A DNA stretch of 64,000 nucleotides from positions 145,195 to 209,194 of the forward strand of contig QYAI01000031.1 of assembly GCA_003988855.1 (NCBI GenBank), in the 5' to 3' direction. The position numbers and the translations under genes are program-made. Positions 11,103 to 22,129 of this stretch are shown here, in pieces (position 1 is the first letter of the stretch; each line of letters begins with the position of its first letter). The notes under the pieces are model-generated. The model was not told the origin of the DNA. It worked only from the letters and a program-made list of their open reading frames with translations, and searched no databases. Source of the stretch: Arachnopeziza araneosa. Taxonomy: Eukaryota; Ascomycota; Leotiomycetes; Helotiales; Arachnopezizaceae.

Positions 11103-12405
11103 ATGTACGCAGAGCATTTCTCCATTGAAAACATTCCGTACGGGATAGCCAGCAGCGTTGCACATCCTCTACCGTCTGTCGTGACAAGATTTGAGGATAG
11201 TGTGATATTCCTAGATGAACTCGCAGAATTCGACCCGTTCCTTCCAAGTGATGTGATTTCAACCTTTTCTCAGGTGATTGGTCCACGGAGAAGAAGAAAT
11301 CCGCTCATCGCTTCCAGGGAACTGTGAATGCTTTCGCGGCACTGTCAAAGATATCTCAAGCCGCGACTAGGAGATGGATCCAGTCACATTTAACAAAGCC
11401 ACTCAGCACTCTCCCATCCTCAGCCATCTCGCCAGTATCAAACGCGACACTCCACCTCCCGGTTGACATGGGCGATTTTACAGACTTTTCGTGTTCGGAG
11501 CATCATGTCCTGAATGCAGGTGAGGCTGTAATGGGGAAGCGCGAGCACCCCCCAGGATTTCTCCATTTCCCTGTCGGGTACCACGGCCGGAGTTCAACCA
11601 TCGTGGTATCTGGGACTCCCATCAAGCGGCCAAAGGGGCAGTACCGTGGTCCGGATAGACAGATCGTCTTTGGAGCTTCTCAAAAGATGGACTACGAGCT
11701 GGAGGTTGCAGCCGTGATAGGGCAACCAAGCAGGATAGGTCAACCGGTCAACATCGCTGACGCCGATGACCACATTTTTGGACTGGTCCTTTTGAACGAC
11801 TGGAGTGGTGAGTTTGGCTCTGTTTTCCTAAATAGAGGTCGCTAACGGGAATAGCTCGTGACATTCAAAGCCTAGAAATGCCACCACTAGGTCCATTGAA
11901 TGGAAAATCGTTTGCTACTACCATTTCGCCATGGATTGTGACACTGGAAGCACTAGCACCATGCAGAACCACGCCTCCCAAATGGTCTCCCGACATCACC
12001 TTGGCTCCATATCTCCAGGATCCCGACCCCACCCCGACCTTTGACTTCAGCCTGACAGCCTCTCTCCAACCAAAAACTTCCCCGGAAGCTTCTGTGATTT
12101 GTCGTTCCCACTTCTCCTCGCTGTACTGGACGCTGAGAGATCTCGTGGCGCATCAGACGGTCAATGGCTGTTCGCTCCGGACGGGCGATCTCCTGGCGAC
12201 GGGAACCATTTCGGGTCAGAGCCCAGACTCGCATGGGTGTCTGCTCGAGCTGGTGTCGAAAGGTGGAGTGGAGGTGAAGATGAAGGGGGGAGAGAGGGAG
12301 AGAAGAATCTTCTTGGAGGATGGAGATATGGTCTCGCTGACCGCGATATCTGGTGACGGTGTTGGTTTTGGCGAGTGTGTTGGCACTTTGATACCAGCCG
12401 AATGA
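11103..12405 (+). CDS. Fumarylacetoacetase (FAH), last step of tyrosine/phenylalanine degradation
   Basis: Exons 11103-11273, 11318-11807 and 11855-12405 join in phase to 403 residues. The enzyme cleaves fumarylacetoacetate to fumarate and acetoacetate. The N-terminal FAH_N domain shows NIPYGIASS and GTVNAFAALSK. The catalytic core contains HFPVGYHGRSSTIVVSGTPI. By comparison with mammalian FAH, Asp113 and His120 match the metal Asp126 and catalytic His133. Glu184 and Glu186 (YELEVA) match the two metal Glu residues, and Asp218 (NDWSARDIQ) the fourth ligand. The first intron is only 44 nt and interrupts SQ-GTVNAF, and the second splits WS-ARDIQ. An earlier ATG at 11093 is in another frame and stops at once, so 11103 is the start. 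No homogentisate dioxygenase or maleylacetoacetate isomerase gene is adjacent, so this may be a second, specialised FAH copy. Confidence 0.92.
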
Positions 12406-13163
12406 GTACGTCCACTTGCAACAGAACTTACCAAAAGAAATGAATTTTCAGGTCAACGATGACAATTTTATGGTATTTGGTCTGTTGTTTAATGCGGAGC
12501 AAGAGATGTTCTTACCCGACTGCTTTTTAGCTGGTCTTCTAATGTGCGTGCTTTCGACGGTACCTTCTGGCTCACAGACCGTCTTGTCTGAACTGACTAA
12601 ATTACTTAACAGCTACCAGTATTTTAAAGAAGCGCTTCCCGGGAGGAAAACAAAAATTCTCTCATCCTTGCATACAGCCGTCAAATGGGCAGTGTAACTT
12701 GACAGCAATACAATCAGTGACACAACTAATGTACCCAACCACAAAACCAATAAACAACAACACATTTGAACCAGTACGCCGCAATAAGCAAAACGGGAAC
12801 AAATGACCAACCAGATTGACTTTATATCAAGGTTCAACTAGTCATGCCAACGGTCGCGGTCTTCGGAACACAGTGTTGAGTTACGGTTATTACCGTGTTG
12901 TCTCTTCGAAATTGCGGTTTCTTGCGATTAGGGGCAAGACGTAGGGGCTTTATCGATCCTGACAGAGTGAGAGCGTTTCGAGTTAAGTAAATGAAATATA
13001 TAAGAGGAGAAAGTTGAAATTTTATTTTCACGAGGCTTCGATTTGACCCAACTCTATGATAACAGAAGACGTTATAAATCGATTAAGCCATGTCATTTCA
13101 TACAACTACATCCTAGCCATTTTTGATTTATTCATTCCTTACTATTTCAGCTCCACCCGGTGA
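12406..13163. other. Convergent intergenic region between FAH and formate dehydrogenase
   Basis: Both flanking genes end here, so the region should hold two 3' UTRs and terminators. No motif-bearing frame was seen; the longest frames (about 65-90 codons) look random. Confidence 0.6.
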
Positions 13164-14572
13164 TCAAGCCTTATTGGCAGCAGCAGCCTTCGCTCGCTCA
13201 CCGTAAGCCTTGGTGGCATAATCTCCATTGATTACGATCAGATCTTCTGGTCTATAATCATGCTTTCCGCTTAGATAGCTCTGTAAGATGGCCTTGGTGC
13301 CATTGGCATATCTCTTCTGTGCATCAAGCGATGTTCCAGACATATGGGGAACCATGGCGTTTCCACCACCAAAGGGGTTCTTGGCGTAGCGGAGAGGATG
13401 GTCTTTTGGTGCTGGTTGAGGGAACCAAACATCACCACCATAACCGCGGAGATGGCCTGACTTGAGTGCTTCAGCGACGTCCTCTTTGACGACAATAGCG
13501 CCACGGGCAGTGTTGACAAGCCATGATCCTGGATTTGTTAGAAATTTCATACAGGGAAAGGTATAAACGTACCTGGTTTCATCTTGGAGATCAACTCCTT
13601 GTTGAACAAACCTCTGGTCTTCTCGTGGAGTGGGCAGTTGATGGTAACAACATCACACTGTGCTAACATCTCCTCCAAGTCGGTAACACGTCTGCAACCA
13701 ATCTCCTTCTCTACCTCAGGCTTAAGCGGCTGGTAATCAAAGTACAACAGTTCTTTGCAGTCGAATGGCTTCAATCGTCTCAATACACGCTCACCAATAC
13801 GCCCAACAGCAACAGTACCAACGACCTTATCCTCGAGATCGAATTCGTTCTTAGCAGCCGCAGCGACGTCCCATTCTCCAGCTTGGATTTGCTCGTGTGC
13901 AGGAACAAAGTTGCGAACAAGAACGAGAATGGTCATGACAACATGCTCAGCGACGGAAACGACATTGGAGCCTGTGACTTCAGCAACAGTTATGCCTCCA
14001 TTCGTCTTGTTTGCGGCATTCAGATCAACATGATCAGACCCAATACCGGCTGTAATGGCAATCTTCAGCTTCTTCGCCTTGGCCAATCGCTCAGCAGTGA
14101 GGTATCCGGGGTGGAAACTGCCATGTCAGCTAGAAGTTGATTCTGGCAGAAAGACAGCATACGGTGTGGTAATGATAACCTCTGCATCCACCAATTCCTG
14201 GTCGAACTTGGAGTTTTCTCCCTCTTTATCAGATGTGGTGACCAAAGTGTGTCCTTGATCCTCCAACCACTTGCGGATACCGAGCTCGTTTTCGGTTGTG
14301 CCTAGGAGTTCTGGGACCTGAAAGGGGTGAGTGGACGTCAATTGAGTGGCGAGATGGGAACGAACCTCTTCCGCGTGCTTCTTTCCATCGTATAGTACGA
14401 GAAGTACCTTGACCTTGTCACGTTTCCCTGTCAGCGTTCTAACTCCACCAAGATTGTGTCGTAATGCAAGGGCGCCACGAGAGAGGATGCGGGACTGAGG
14501 GGTTGTGCTGGCAGAGAAAGAGGAGAGAGCTGGCCGTGCAAAACGAGAGATGGAACGAGTGATTAATACCAT
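13164..14572 (-). CDS. NAD-dependent formate dehydrogenase, with mitochondrial-type presequence
   Basis: Read on the - strand, exons 14572-14163, 14117-13573 and 13528-13164 give 439 residues. The enzyme oxidises formate to CO2 with NAD+. The first splice restores TTPFHPGYLTAERL, which is broken in the unspliced frame. The D-2-hydroxyacid dehydrogenase fold is clear: AGIGSDHVDLNAA, EVTGSNVVSVAEHV, the Rossmann loop GTVAVGRIGERVLRRL, and the active-site Arg in NTARGAIV. The His in VPHMSGTSLDAQ and the C-terminal FDH tail (HDYRPEDLIVINGDYATKAY) are also present. About 50 N-terminal residues are rich in Arg/Ser (MVLITRSISRFARPALSSF), suggesting mitochondrial import. The same frame is open upstream to 14680, but that would add an unusual leader, so 14572 is preferred. 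Confidence 0.95.
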
Positions 14573-17294
14573 TGTGATTGAATTGATTGAAGTGAGTAGT
14601 GAGAGTGAGTAGTGAGAGTATGCAGTGAGGGGTGTGGTGGTTTTGTTGTGGTGTTGTCGGAGATATGACGGGATGCTCAATTCGGGGTGCGGGGTTGGAG
14701 CTGCAGAGCCGTCAGCAGTGGTCCGCTACGTAATGCCGGGATGGGAGATGGGAAGAATTGGGTTTGTGTATACAGGAACGAGGATGAAGATGAAACTGAA
14801 GAGAAGAAAGTTTTTTTTCTATACCTTGCAGAGGATCGTGGCTGGATTAGAGATGTGTGTGAGCAGGAGGAGACGAGGGGCTGAGAGAAGAAGTGAGGGT
14901 CTGTATAGCAACCGATGAAAGGAAGGAAGCTTCTCCTCTTTATACCAACACCTCGTTCATCATCTTCCCCTCTTCTGTCCCAATTCAGCTCATACGCAAA
15001 GTCTCGCATCCCACATGGTTTGTATGCGGATCCCAGGTATTTCTCCACTTCTACCTAGCTCAGCACCATCTGCAAAGCATCATGAGTTCAGCCATTCATC
15101 AGTCTTACGCTTCACCAACTCCAGCATGGTCCCGCTGATCCCGATGACGAGACGGCAGTTGATTTGACCAAATTTGAAGCTCTTCTCATCATCCTGGAGC
15201 TCGTTTCCTGGGCCACCCTTCTCCTATTGCTTCGAAGCAGTGGATATGAGGTTTGCACTTTTCGGTGAGTAGCTCTAGACCGCTTCATGCTCTAGCAGCG
15301 TATGAAGAGCTCTTCTGAGTATCTTGAAGGTCAATATCCGCTGTGTTGCACAGCATGTAGTGTGTATGTCCTCTTCCCCTGATTGCGCCGGCGATATCTC
15401 GGGACCTCGGGGGTTCCACAGCAGCTCCCCACATGCTCTCTATCTCGGCATCTTCCCGAAAATAGCCCTCCCGCTTCTATTCTTCTTTGTTTCCCTCTTT
15501 CATGCATTTAATTCTCCTCGCAACCTTTGTCAATATTCGAACCCATCAGTCCGGGCTGTGCTTTCTCTCTCGGGAAGCTTTATTGTTATGGAACAGGGCC
15601 TTGTGGTCCAGCTGTCGATCAATTCGTGTGAGATTGCGGGGTAGAAAATATCCCGCCACCAACCTGGGGTAATTGATCCTCTGAACACCACCTCAATCCT
15701 CAATTCAATTCATCTCTCCCTGAGTCACATTTTACCAATCCTAATCTTAGGCAGTTCTGATATTGACCTGCAGGTAGAGATGACTGCAGGAACCGCCTGT
15801 ACCGGCTCAGTCCACAGGGGCAGTCTGGACGACTTTGGATATGCACTCAAGAATTCTAATTATAGGGAACAAACCACGCCTCGGTCTTGCCAACTTTTCA
15901 TGCCGTCAAAAGAGAGGTTTCGGTAGTGAGAATCAGGTCACGTGTCACGCCTCTTCAATAAGGTCCGTACCTAGGTAGGCACCTGTCTCTAAATGTATTA
16001 AGATTTACTTACCCCTTCAGTTGCAAGAAAGCATTGGAATTATTCCGTGTCGTTTCTTACTCGCTCGAGGATAATTGCCAGACAGTCACGTGAAATACTA
16101 TTTCAATTCTGTCTCAAGCTCACTTCACGTGTTTATCATCTTATACGTGGCCAGTCTCAAGTATTTTTGTCCTCGAACGTCACCTTCCTGTCTATCTTCC
16201 AATTTACCGGCGCATCAAACAGTTTCCAGCTATAGAAAAAACTGCATATGCGAGGAAGCTGAAAGTCCAGAACACCGAAATTATCCGTATGTACTTACTC
16301 CTTTACCGTTTTTGATTTATTTAGAAAGCGTTTTATGTCTTGTTTGACGAATTGACCTTCTGTCTCGATATACTTCCTAAACGACAAAGGCAACTACAAC
16401 CGGTTCAGTGGCATAGAGATCTTTGTGATCGTGTCGTTTTGCCGCCTTGAGCGTGATCCAATCCAGGCCAAATTTCGTGTGGGTATCAGAGACCTTGGAG
16501 CTGTGTGAGATGCGTGCTTGACGACTGACGAGCTTCAACGCGGGCAGACACCAGTCGACACTCGCTCCATATTCAGCAGTTCATACATTCTTATCAACAC
16601 AAACCAGGACCCGAAAGACTTGTATTCCGCATTCAATTTGTTCATCTTACCATGTCGGGTTCTCCCTTAGGAAAAGCTTAATACGGCAAAGAGAACCATC
16701 CAAAGAAAAATCTTGTATCGCTCCCACCTCGATTTGGCTCCAAATAGGTAAACTCCGATGATATTAGTGAAGGTCCGCCGGATTTAGACCATGATCTTCA
16801 GGAGGAACTCACATCCAGCTAGCCACAAGAAGATATGCTAGGACTATATTCAGTTAGATCTTACTGTGGCTTACAAGACTGGTGTTCTGGTCCTTCAAAG
16901 TGTGGCGAAACCACCAGCCTACCGTTCCCGTGTGGGTCGGTAGTGGCGTGTCTAACGCTTAAAATCGTAGGCGTCCAACCAGAGTACCAACAATATCAGC
17001 CCAGCCGAGCTGGCAAGGCGGTGACCACAATCCACATGTCTCTTCCAATATTGCCAAGCTTTAAACTCACTCAAGCTAAAGAAGGACGACTTTTCAATGG
17101 CCGATGAAGTTTTCTGGCTCTCTTGGCATATTTCCGTTTCCTTTGGCACGTTTCCGTTTCGCGAGCCAGAACATCCTTTGCCAGCAGCAAATCCTCTACT
17201 CTGAAGACGTTATCTTAAGCATAAATGCAATGGACTGCCTAGTGTACACAGTCAAGTTTGCCAAGTAAACTTACCGCATTAACCTGCTCTCAAA
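14573..17294. other. Long gene-poor stretch upstream of formate dehydrogenase
   Basis: About 2.7 kb. The first 300-400 bases are the FDH promoter and leader, with an A/G-rich patch around 14780-14830. From about 15140 to 17290 only short frames without motifs occur. CACGTG-type E-box hexamers are visible (one at about 15940, one near 16086), but their function is unknown. Confidence 0.55.
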
Positions 17295-18353
17295 ATGAAA
17301 TTTCTACTCCACATCACATTCCTGCTCTGTCTTTCTCATTATGGAGCTGCTTCCATCTTATGGCCATTTGGGGCATTCAAGAGATCATCAGAAGAACCGA
17401 AAAAAGTCGAAGTAGAGGAAAGATCTCTAGTGTGCAAGATTGACGCAGCTCTTCTTGCCTGTAAAGTCCTCGGAGCCGTGGCGACCAGCTTCTGTATTAG
17501 TTATCTTCGTATCTCAACCGTAGCCACTGTAGCTTACACAACTGTTCCTACGTATGGGCTGAGTAGCACTCTGATTTCCTTTTCCTATCTATTTCCTTCC
17601 ATTTTCAAGCAGCCAAACTGATAGCCTTGGAATCAGAATCACAACTGTACCTTCATTTATAACGTCCACTACCACGACTACGACAACGACAACAACTACG
17701 ACAACAGACGGTAAGCTATGTCTTTAGGATTCATATATGTTCTTTCGGGTGTCAAGATATTGTGTCCACAACAGAATATTTTGGAAATTGGCAGGCAATA
17801 TTCTTGGAATATTTCGGATACTTTGTCTATCGACCCTAAAGAACACAGGAGCTGTTGGGTTTCCGGCTTTTGAAAGTCATGTCGCCAGTGTCAATAGACT
17901 ATCTTCTCCTTTCCGTTGTGTAATTTTAATAAAATGCTCTGCTAATCATTAAAAGAGACATCAACATCAACAACCACCACCACCACCACCACAAAACAAC
18001 CGCCGGCAGGATCAGTTATTCCTGATAAACGTAATAATCCAAAGCCCGCTCCTCTTCCAACGCCTTCGCAGTTGAGCCGCTTCCTCGCTGCTCAAATCTC
18101 GAGTGCTTGCTCATGCCTCTCAATTAAAGCGCCAGGAGCCACATCAACGAGCACAGTACCAAGTACCGTAAGTTTCCAGGCCCCAGTTCTCCAGGTCCTC
18201 TTGCTAAATATCCTCACACAGAGTAACGAAACTTCCATCGGCTACACAACTTTCACAAGTACGTCAACAACAGTCTACACAACAAGTACAACCACAACTC
18301 TCGTCTCGACATCAGTGGAAACGGATCCCTTTCTTTCTAGTTCAGTTGTCTAA
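17295..18353 (+). CDS. Secreted Thr-rich protein with FCxSYL and ACSCL cores
   Basis: Exons 17295-17551, 17637-17710, 17956-18167 and 18222-18353 join in phase to 224 residues. A signal peptide (MKFLLHITFLLCLSHYGAAS) is followed by a short Cys-bearing segment with ATSFCISYLRIST. Next come a pure Thr/Ser spacer (exons 2-3), a second Cys core (AAQISSACSCLSI) and another Thr/Ser/Tyr-rich tail. The same order recurs in the gene at 59702-60924, so the two are paralogs. The Thr tracts predict heavy O-mannosylation, so it is likely a cell-wall or extracellular protein; function unknown. Intron 1 is 85 nt and intron 2 is 245 nt. Intron 3 (18168-18221) is 54 nt, a multiple of three with no stop, so it could be retained. 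The 3' end is uncertain because coding-like sequence continues in another frame. Confidence 0.65.
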
Positions 18354-18585
18354 CTCTATATGCATCCTATGCTACCAACACGGACTGCTACATTAAAGTT
18401 TGCAATGCTGCGGAGTTGAAATGCACGCTTCCCGATCATATTTTTCTGGTAGCTTGCAATGCTGAGGTGGAGTACTATATGGACCTTGCAGTATGATTCC
18501 TTCAGCCGCCTGGGAAGAAATTGATGCAGGTGACAGTTACGGGTTTGAAGGCGATGCTGTGACTTTGACATCTATCTCCTTTAGA
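18341..18585 (+). pseudogene. Frameshifted coding relic just after the Thr-rich gene
   Basis: From 18341, directly after a TTTCTAG, a frame reads FSCLTLYASYATNTDCY, then IKVCNAAELKCTLPDHIF, and continues to VEYYMDLAV before TGA at about 18494. One base out of frame the sequence goes on as MIPSAAWEEIDAGDSYGFEG and DAVTLTSISF. The five spaced Cys and the Asp/Gly/Ser pattern look like an extracellular Cys-rich domain. The simplest reading is a former C-terminal domain of the preceding gene, disrupted by a single-base shift near 18492. A sequencing error or an unseen intron could also explain it. Confidence 0.35.
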
Positions 18586-18790
18586 CGTGCCATTCAATCA
18601 CATGTTTATTTCTCTTGCAAGTTTAGATAGTGTCTCTACCATGTGTAAGACATCCGTAGATGGCCATCACACCTACCACTTGTGCGTATATAAAACTGCA
18701 GCTTCATCTCGACCAAACGAAGACTTTACAGTAATTCTCCTACAACTTCGCAAGAATCGGAAAGCGCAGACATGGAAGCTTCATTCTCAT

Positions 18791-18856
18791 TTCAGATACG
18801 TCAACTTGAGCGTTCCTGATTTCAGATACGTCAACTTGAGCGTTCCTGATTTCAGT
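18791..18856. repeat. Perfect 30-bp tandem duplication
   Basis: The 30-base unit starting TTTCAGATACGTCAACTTGA occupies 18791-18820 and is repeated without a mismatch at 18821-18850. Six further bases of a third copy follow at 18851-18856. It lies in non-coding DNA, and perfect identity suggests a recent slippage duplication. Confidence 0.95.
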
Positions 18857-19903
18857 CACTGCGCCTCAAACCGAGATCTCGAGGGGTAAGGTTACTCTCG
18901 CAACAATGCAGTGGCTCAGCGAATGTGAATCCGAGGCGTACGCATAACCAGCACCAGGTGAGAATGTCTTGCGAGCGCTGTTCTATCCGGCCGCGCCCGT
19001 GTGCTTTCGCAAGATGCCGTCGACCCAAGCCGGTACTCCCTTAACATCCAGTCGAGCAAGGAGCCGGTCCTGGCGAAGAAAAAAGAAAAAGAGAACCCCT
19101 CGCTCATCCACGACAGCAGGACACCCCGTAAGGAAAACACCTCAAACGCCCACCGGCACCGCCATTGGCCGTGGTGCGAAACGGAAACGGGTCGCTCGAG
19201 GCGGAGTCACGTGCGCGCCCCTTTTTCTCGAAGATGCGTGGAAGCGGCATGAGGGCCACGAGCAGGCACCGCACCATCTCAAACAGGTGGGCTGGCGGAG
19301 GGCGATCGGCATTATTCCAGGGTGCCGTGCGCCGTGCGCGACCCCTCGCCTGTCATGGAAGGGAAGTGCCTTGGCCGGGAGAATACTGAAACGAACGAGG
19401 ATGTTTGGGATAGGCGGGAGGATGCTGCGACTGTGATGGAATTCAAACCGAGTGAAGGTCAGTGGTCTCACCCGGAGGTAGAGGCATAGAAGCACACGCT
19501 GGACAGCTCCTAGGGGATGGGCCGGCATGATCGTGATGATGCTTTTCATTTTTCCATCGAGTTGTCTTCTCCTTAGCGATAGTGTACAGCGCGCTCATTC
19601 CACTCCATACAAGATATACAATACAGGCTCTCGCTCATCTAATATGCCTTCTCTCCTGCTTCAACCAGATCCCAACGCCTATAATGCACCGGCGCTACCA
19701 AATCCAAAGCAAGCTCTTCAAGAGCCTTAATCCCACTCCATGCACATAATAATAGTAAAGGTCGTGTTGCGGCGCTTCTGCCTTCATCTCACCTCAAAAC
19801 CAAAGAAATAAAGTTCCACCCATGCTTTATAGGTATCATAAGAATCGAAAAACACCATTCACCAGCCCATTTATCAGAAGTTGAAATCCCATTCAGTATG
19901 CAA
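18857..19903. other. Intergenic, with a GC-richer block
   Basis: Bases about 18960-19440 are richer in G/C and CG than their surroundings and open several overlapping frames, none with motifs. The last 150 bases are probably the 3' UTR of the receptor-like gene on the - strand. Confidence 0.5.
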
Positions 19904-22129
19904 TCATATCCAATCTGCTTTGGTACGTTGTCGACTCGACGATTGATCAGTGTCGGCAAGTTGTGCTGACGAATTCGACCTTGAGAGAGGACTTCCAGCA
20001 AGAGGATTCTTCTTCGGTAAAGTAGCCGATAAATGTCCTCGCCCTTCAGACGTAGGGGTGATGATCTTCTTCTCAGGTGAGTATACAGCAGGACTGAGCT
20101 GAGTGTTTGATTCTCGAGGTGTGAGGAAAGCCTTGGGAGTTGGTGGGAGAGTTTTATTGATTGCTGCTGCTCGAGTTGGCGATTCGCTCTGGTTCAAAGT
20201 TGTCAGAGGCGATGGCCGAGGACTTCGCGACGGAACAACTGGAGAAACTTCTATGATGGGCGAAGCTTGTCGAGGGGGAGGCGTGAAACTGGTGTTGACT
20301 CTCAGCGGCGAAGGTGGAAGCATGGATCGAGGAGCAGATGACATCGCCGAATATATAGTTGGTTGTAATGGTAATGGTGATGACACTGGATTTGCTGGTG
20401 TTGATGGCTTCACGTTGTAGGTTGTTGATGGTAATGGGAGATTGCTCATGTCTTCTTGCGAAGGCGCGCGGGGTGCCGGTGGTGCATGAGAGATCCTCAG
20501 ACCAATTTGCACTGTTGCAGAAGAAGCAATCGACGAGTCACGCTTGTGTCGATTACCTCTGATGTAATGAGCGGCAGGCGGAGGCTCAAGATCAGTTATG
20601 TCATATACTGACGTTGTTTTTTGAGGTGATTTTGGACTAAAATCAATAGGGAAAAGGGAATAAGATGCTTTGTGAGCGTGGCCCCGAGCAGGTGATGCGA
20701 CCTTTGGTGGTGCTGAGGGTTCTGAAATTGGTGTCGCGATGCGCATGTCGTCTTGTGATTTTGGCGACAGAGGGCTATGAAGTAAATCCATACCAATGCT
20801 TTCTCCCTTTTCTGGCCCAATTAAGCTCGCTCTGCTCGTTGTTCGGCTAATCAAGTCTCTTGGTGTGAGTGGTCCAGAAAGAGGATTCGCCATCTGAATT
20901 TGCATTGCCAGTTCGTTTGGCCCGAATATCCTTATCTCATGCTTACCGCGTTCCCAATGACTTCCGGTCTTGGGACCAAATGAAGTTGTAGCAGTATTTG
21001 TTCTGAGAAATAGTTGCAACAGACCACTCATCAATCCAGATAAGTTCAACACTACTGTTGCCATCATCGCAAGCTTGATATCCCCTGGTCGATAAATCAA
21101 GGAAAAGAAGTATGGCAGAACGAAAGCCTAGAGGTTGTCAGCAAAACCCTGAATGAGTGATGGGACTACGAACGAGAGACACTATCCCTACTACCAAGTA
21201 GTATACCATTCTTGATGCAGCAATTCTTTGATGCTGATCAATAAGATTTACCGTAGAGAGTCTGAAGAAGATCGTGAGGGCACTCAAGATCATGATTCCC
21301 ATGATAGTAGCCAGAATGACAAAGCCCAACTCGCCGAATCTCGTAATAAACCACACCAGCGAAGCAAAGCATACATCGGGCTCCGGAAATACGTGCGACG
21401 GAATCCATGTCGCAATCAACATCAATACTACCACTCCACAACATATTGCAACATCGTACTTCCCTCTTGGCCGGAAAGGGACACTTCTTAGCGACCGAAT
21501 TGCGCATTCGATGCCGAAGACTAACTGCAAGTATGGCACAATGAAGAGTGCTTGCTCATCAGCATGGTTCTTTCGAATTTGGAAATAACATACCAGGCCA
21601 CATGAATTGTGCGATCACACTACATCCATTTGTAAATAGTGCTTGAAGTCCTTGGCCCTGAACGCCTGCAAACACTATTCCTTGAACAAATATTCCAACT
21701 GATATCACCATAGGGAACGTCTCTGCAGGATGTATCGCGGACATACAAAATTTCCTACTCCGAGTCAGTAGGGTCCATTTTCAAATGTTACAAGTCTTAC
21801 GATGCCTTGAACTTCGGATTGCATCTCTTCGACGCCCAATAGCCATCATATAGAATACTTGCAGCAGTCGCAAATGCCGCCAGCACGTTGAAAGCCGCGA
21901 GAATTATCGTCGAGGTCCTGACCGACTTGCTTTCAGCGAACTCTAAGTTTTGTATGAGTTTTTGGGTAGCGAAGTTCGCCGCTTGATTTGCCGCTTGATT
22001 TCCACCTTGATTTGGAACGGCGTAAAAGAGAGTCGTGGATTGATTGAAGCTGACAGTCGAGTTCAACGCTCCCTCCAATATCGTCCTTACAGAAGCTGCC
22101 ATTCTGCCCTTTATTTCTTGAACATCCAT
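19904..22129 (-). CDS. Seven-transmembrane receptor-like protein with long Pro/Ser-rich tail
   Basis: Exons on the - strand are 22129-21801, 21754-21594, 21550-21174 and 21127-19904, and join in phase to 696 residues. Seven hydrophobic helices are visible: STIILAAFNVLAAFATAASI, MVISVGIFVQGIVFAGV, ALFIVPYLQLVFGIECA, VAICCGVVVLMLIATWIP, FVILATIMGIMILSALTIFF, YYLVVGIVSLAFVLPYFFSL and LAMMATVVLNLSGLMSGLLQ. From about residue 340 a roughly 350-residue cytoplasmic tail is disordered and full of SP/TP/PP motifs (for example SPLSPKSQDD, LPPTPKAF), ideal for kinase regulation or SH3/14-3-3 binding. The N-terminus carries NQST and NST glycosylation sites. This is the layout of fungal GPCR-like plasma-membrane proteins; the ligand and subfamily are unknown. 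The last splice uses a weak donor (GTTCGT), but phase and the hydrophobic helix are preserved. Confidence 0.82.

Noticed and set aside
19142..19549. 135-codon - strand frame and overlapping + frames in a GC-richer block
   Set aside because: Several frames on both strands are open at once, as expected from composition; no motif or splice model.
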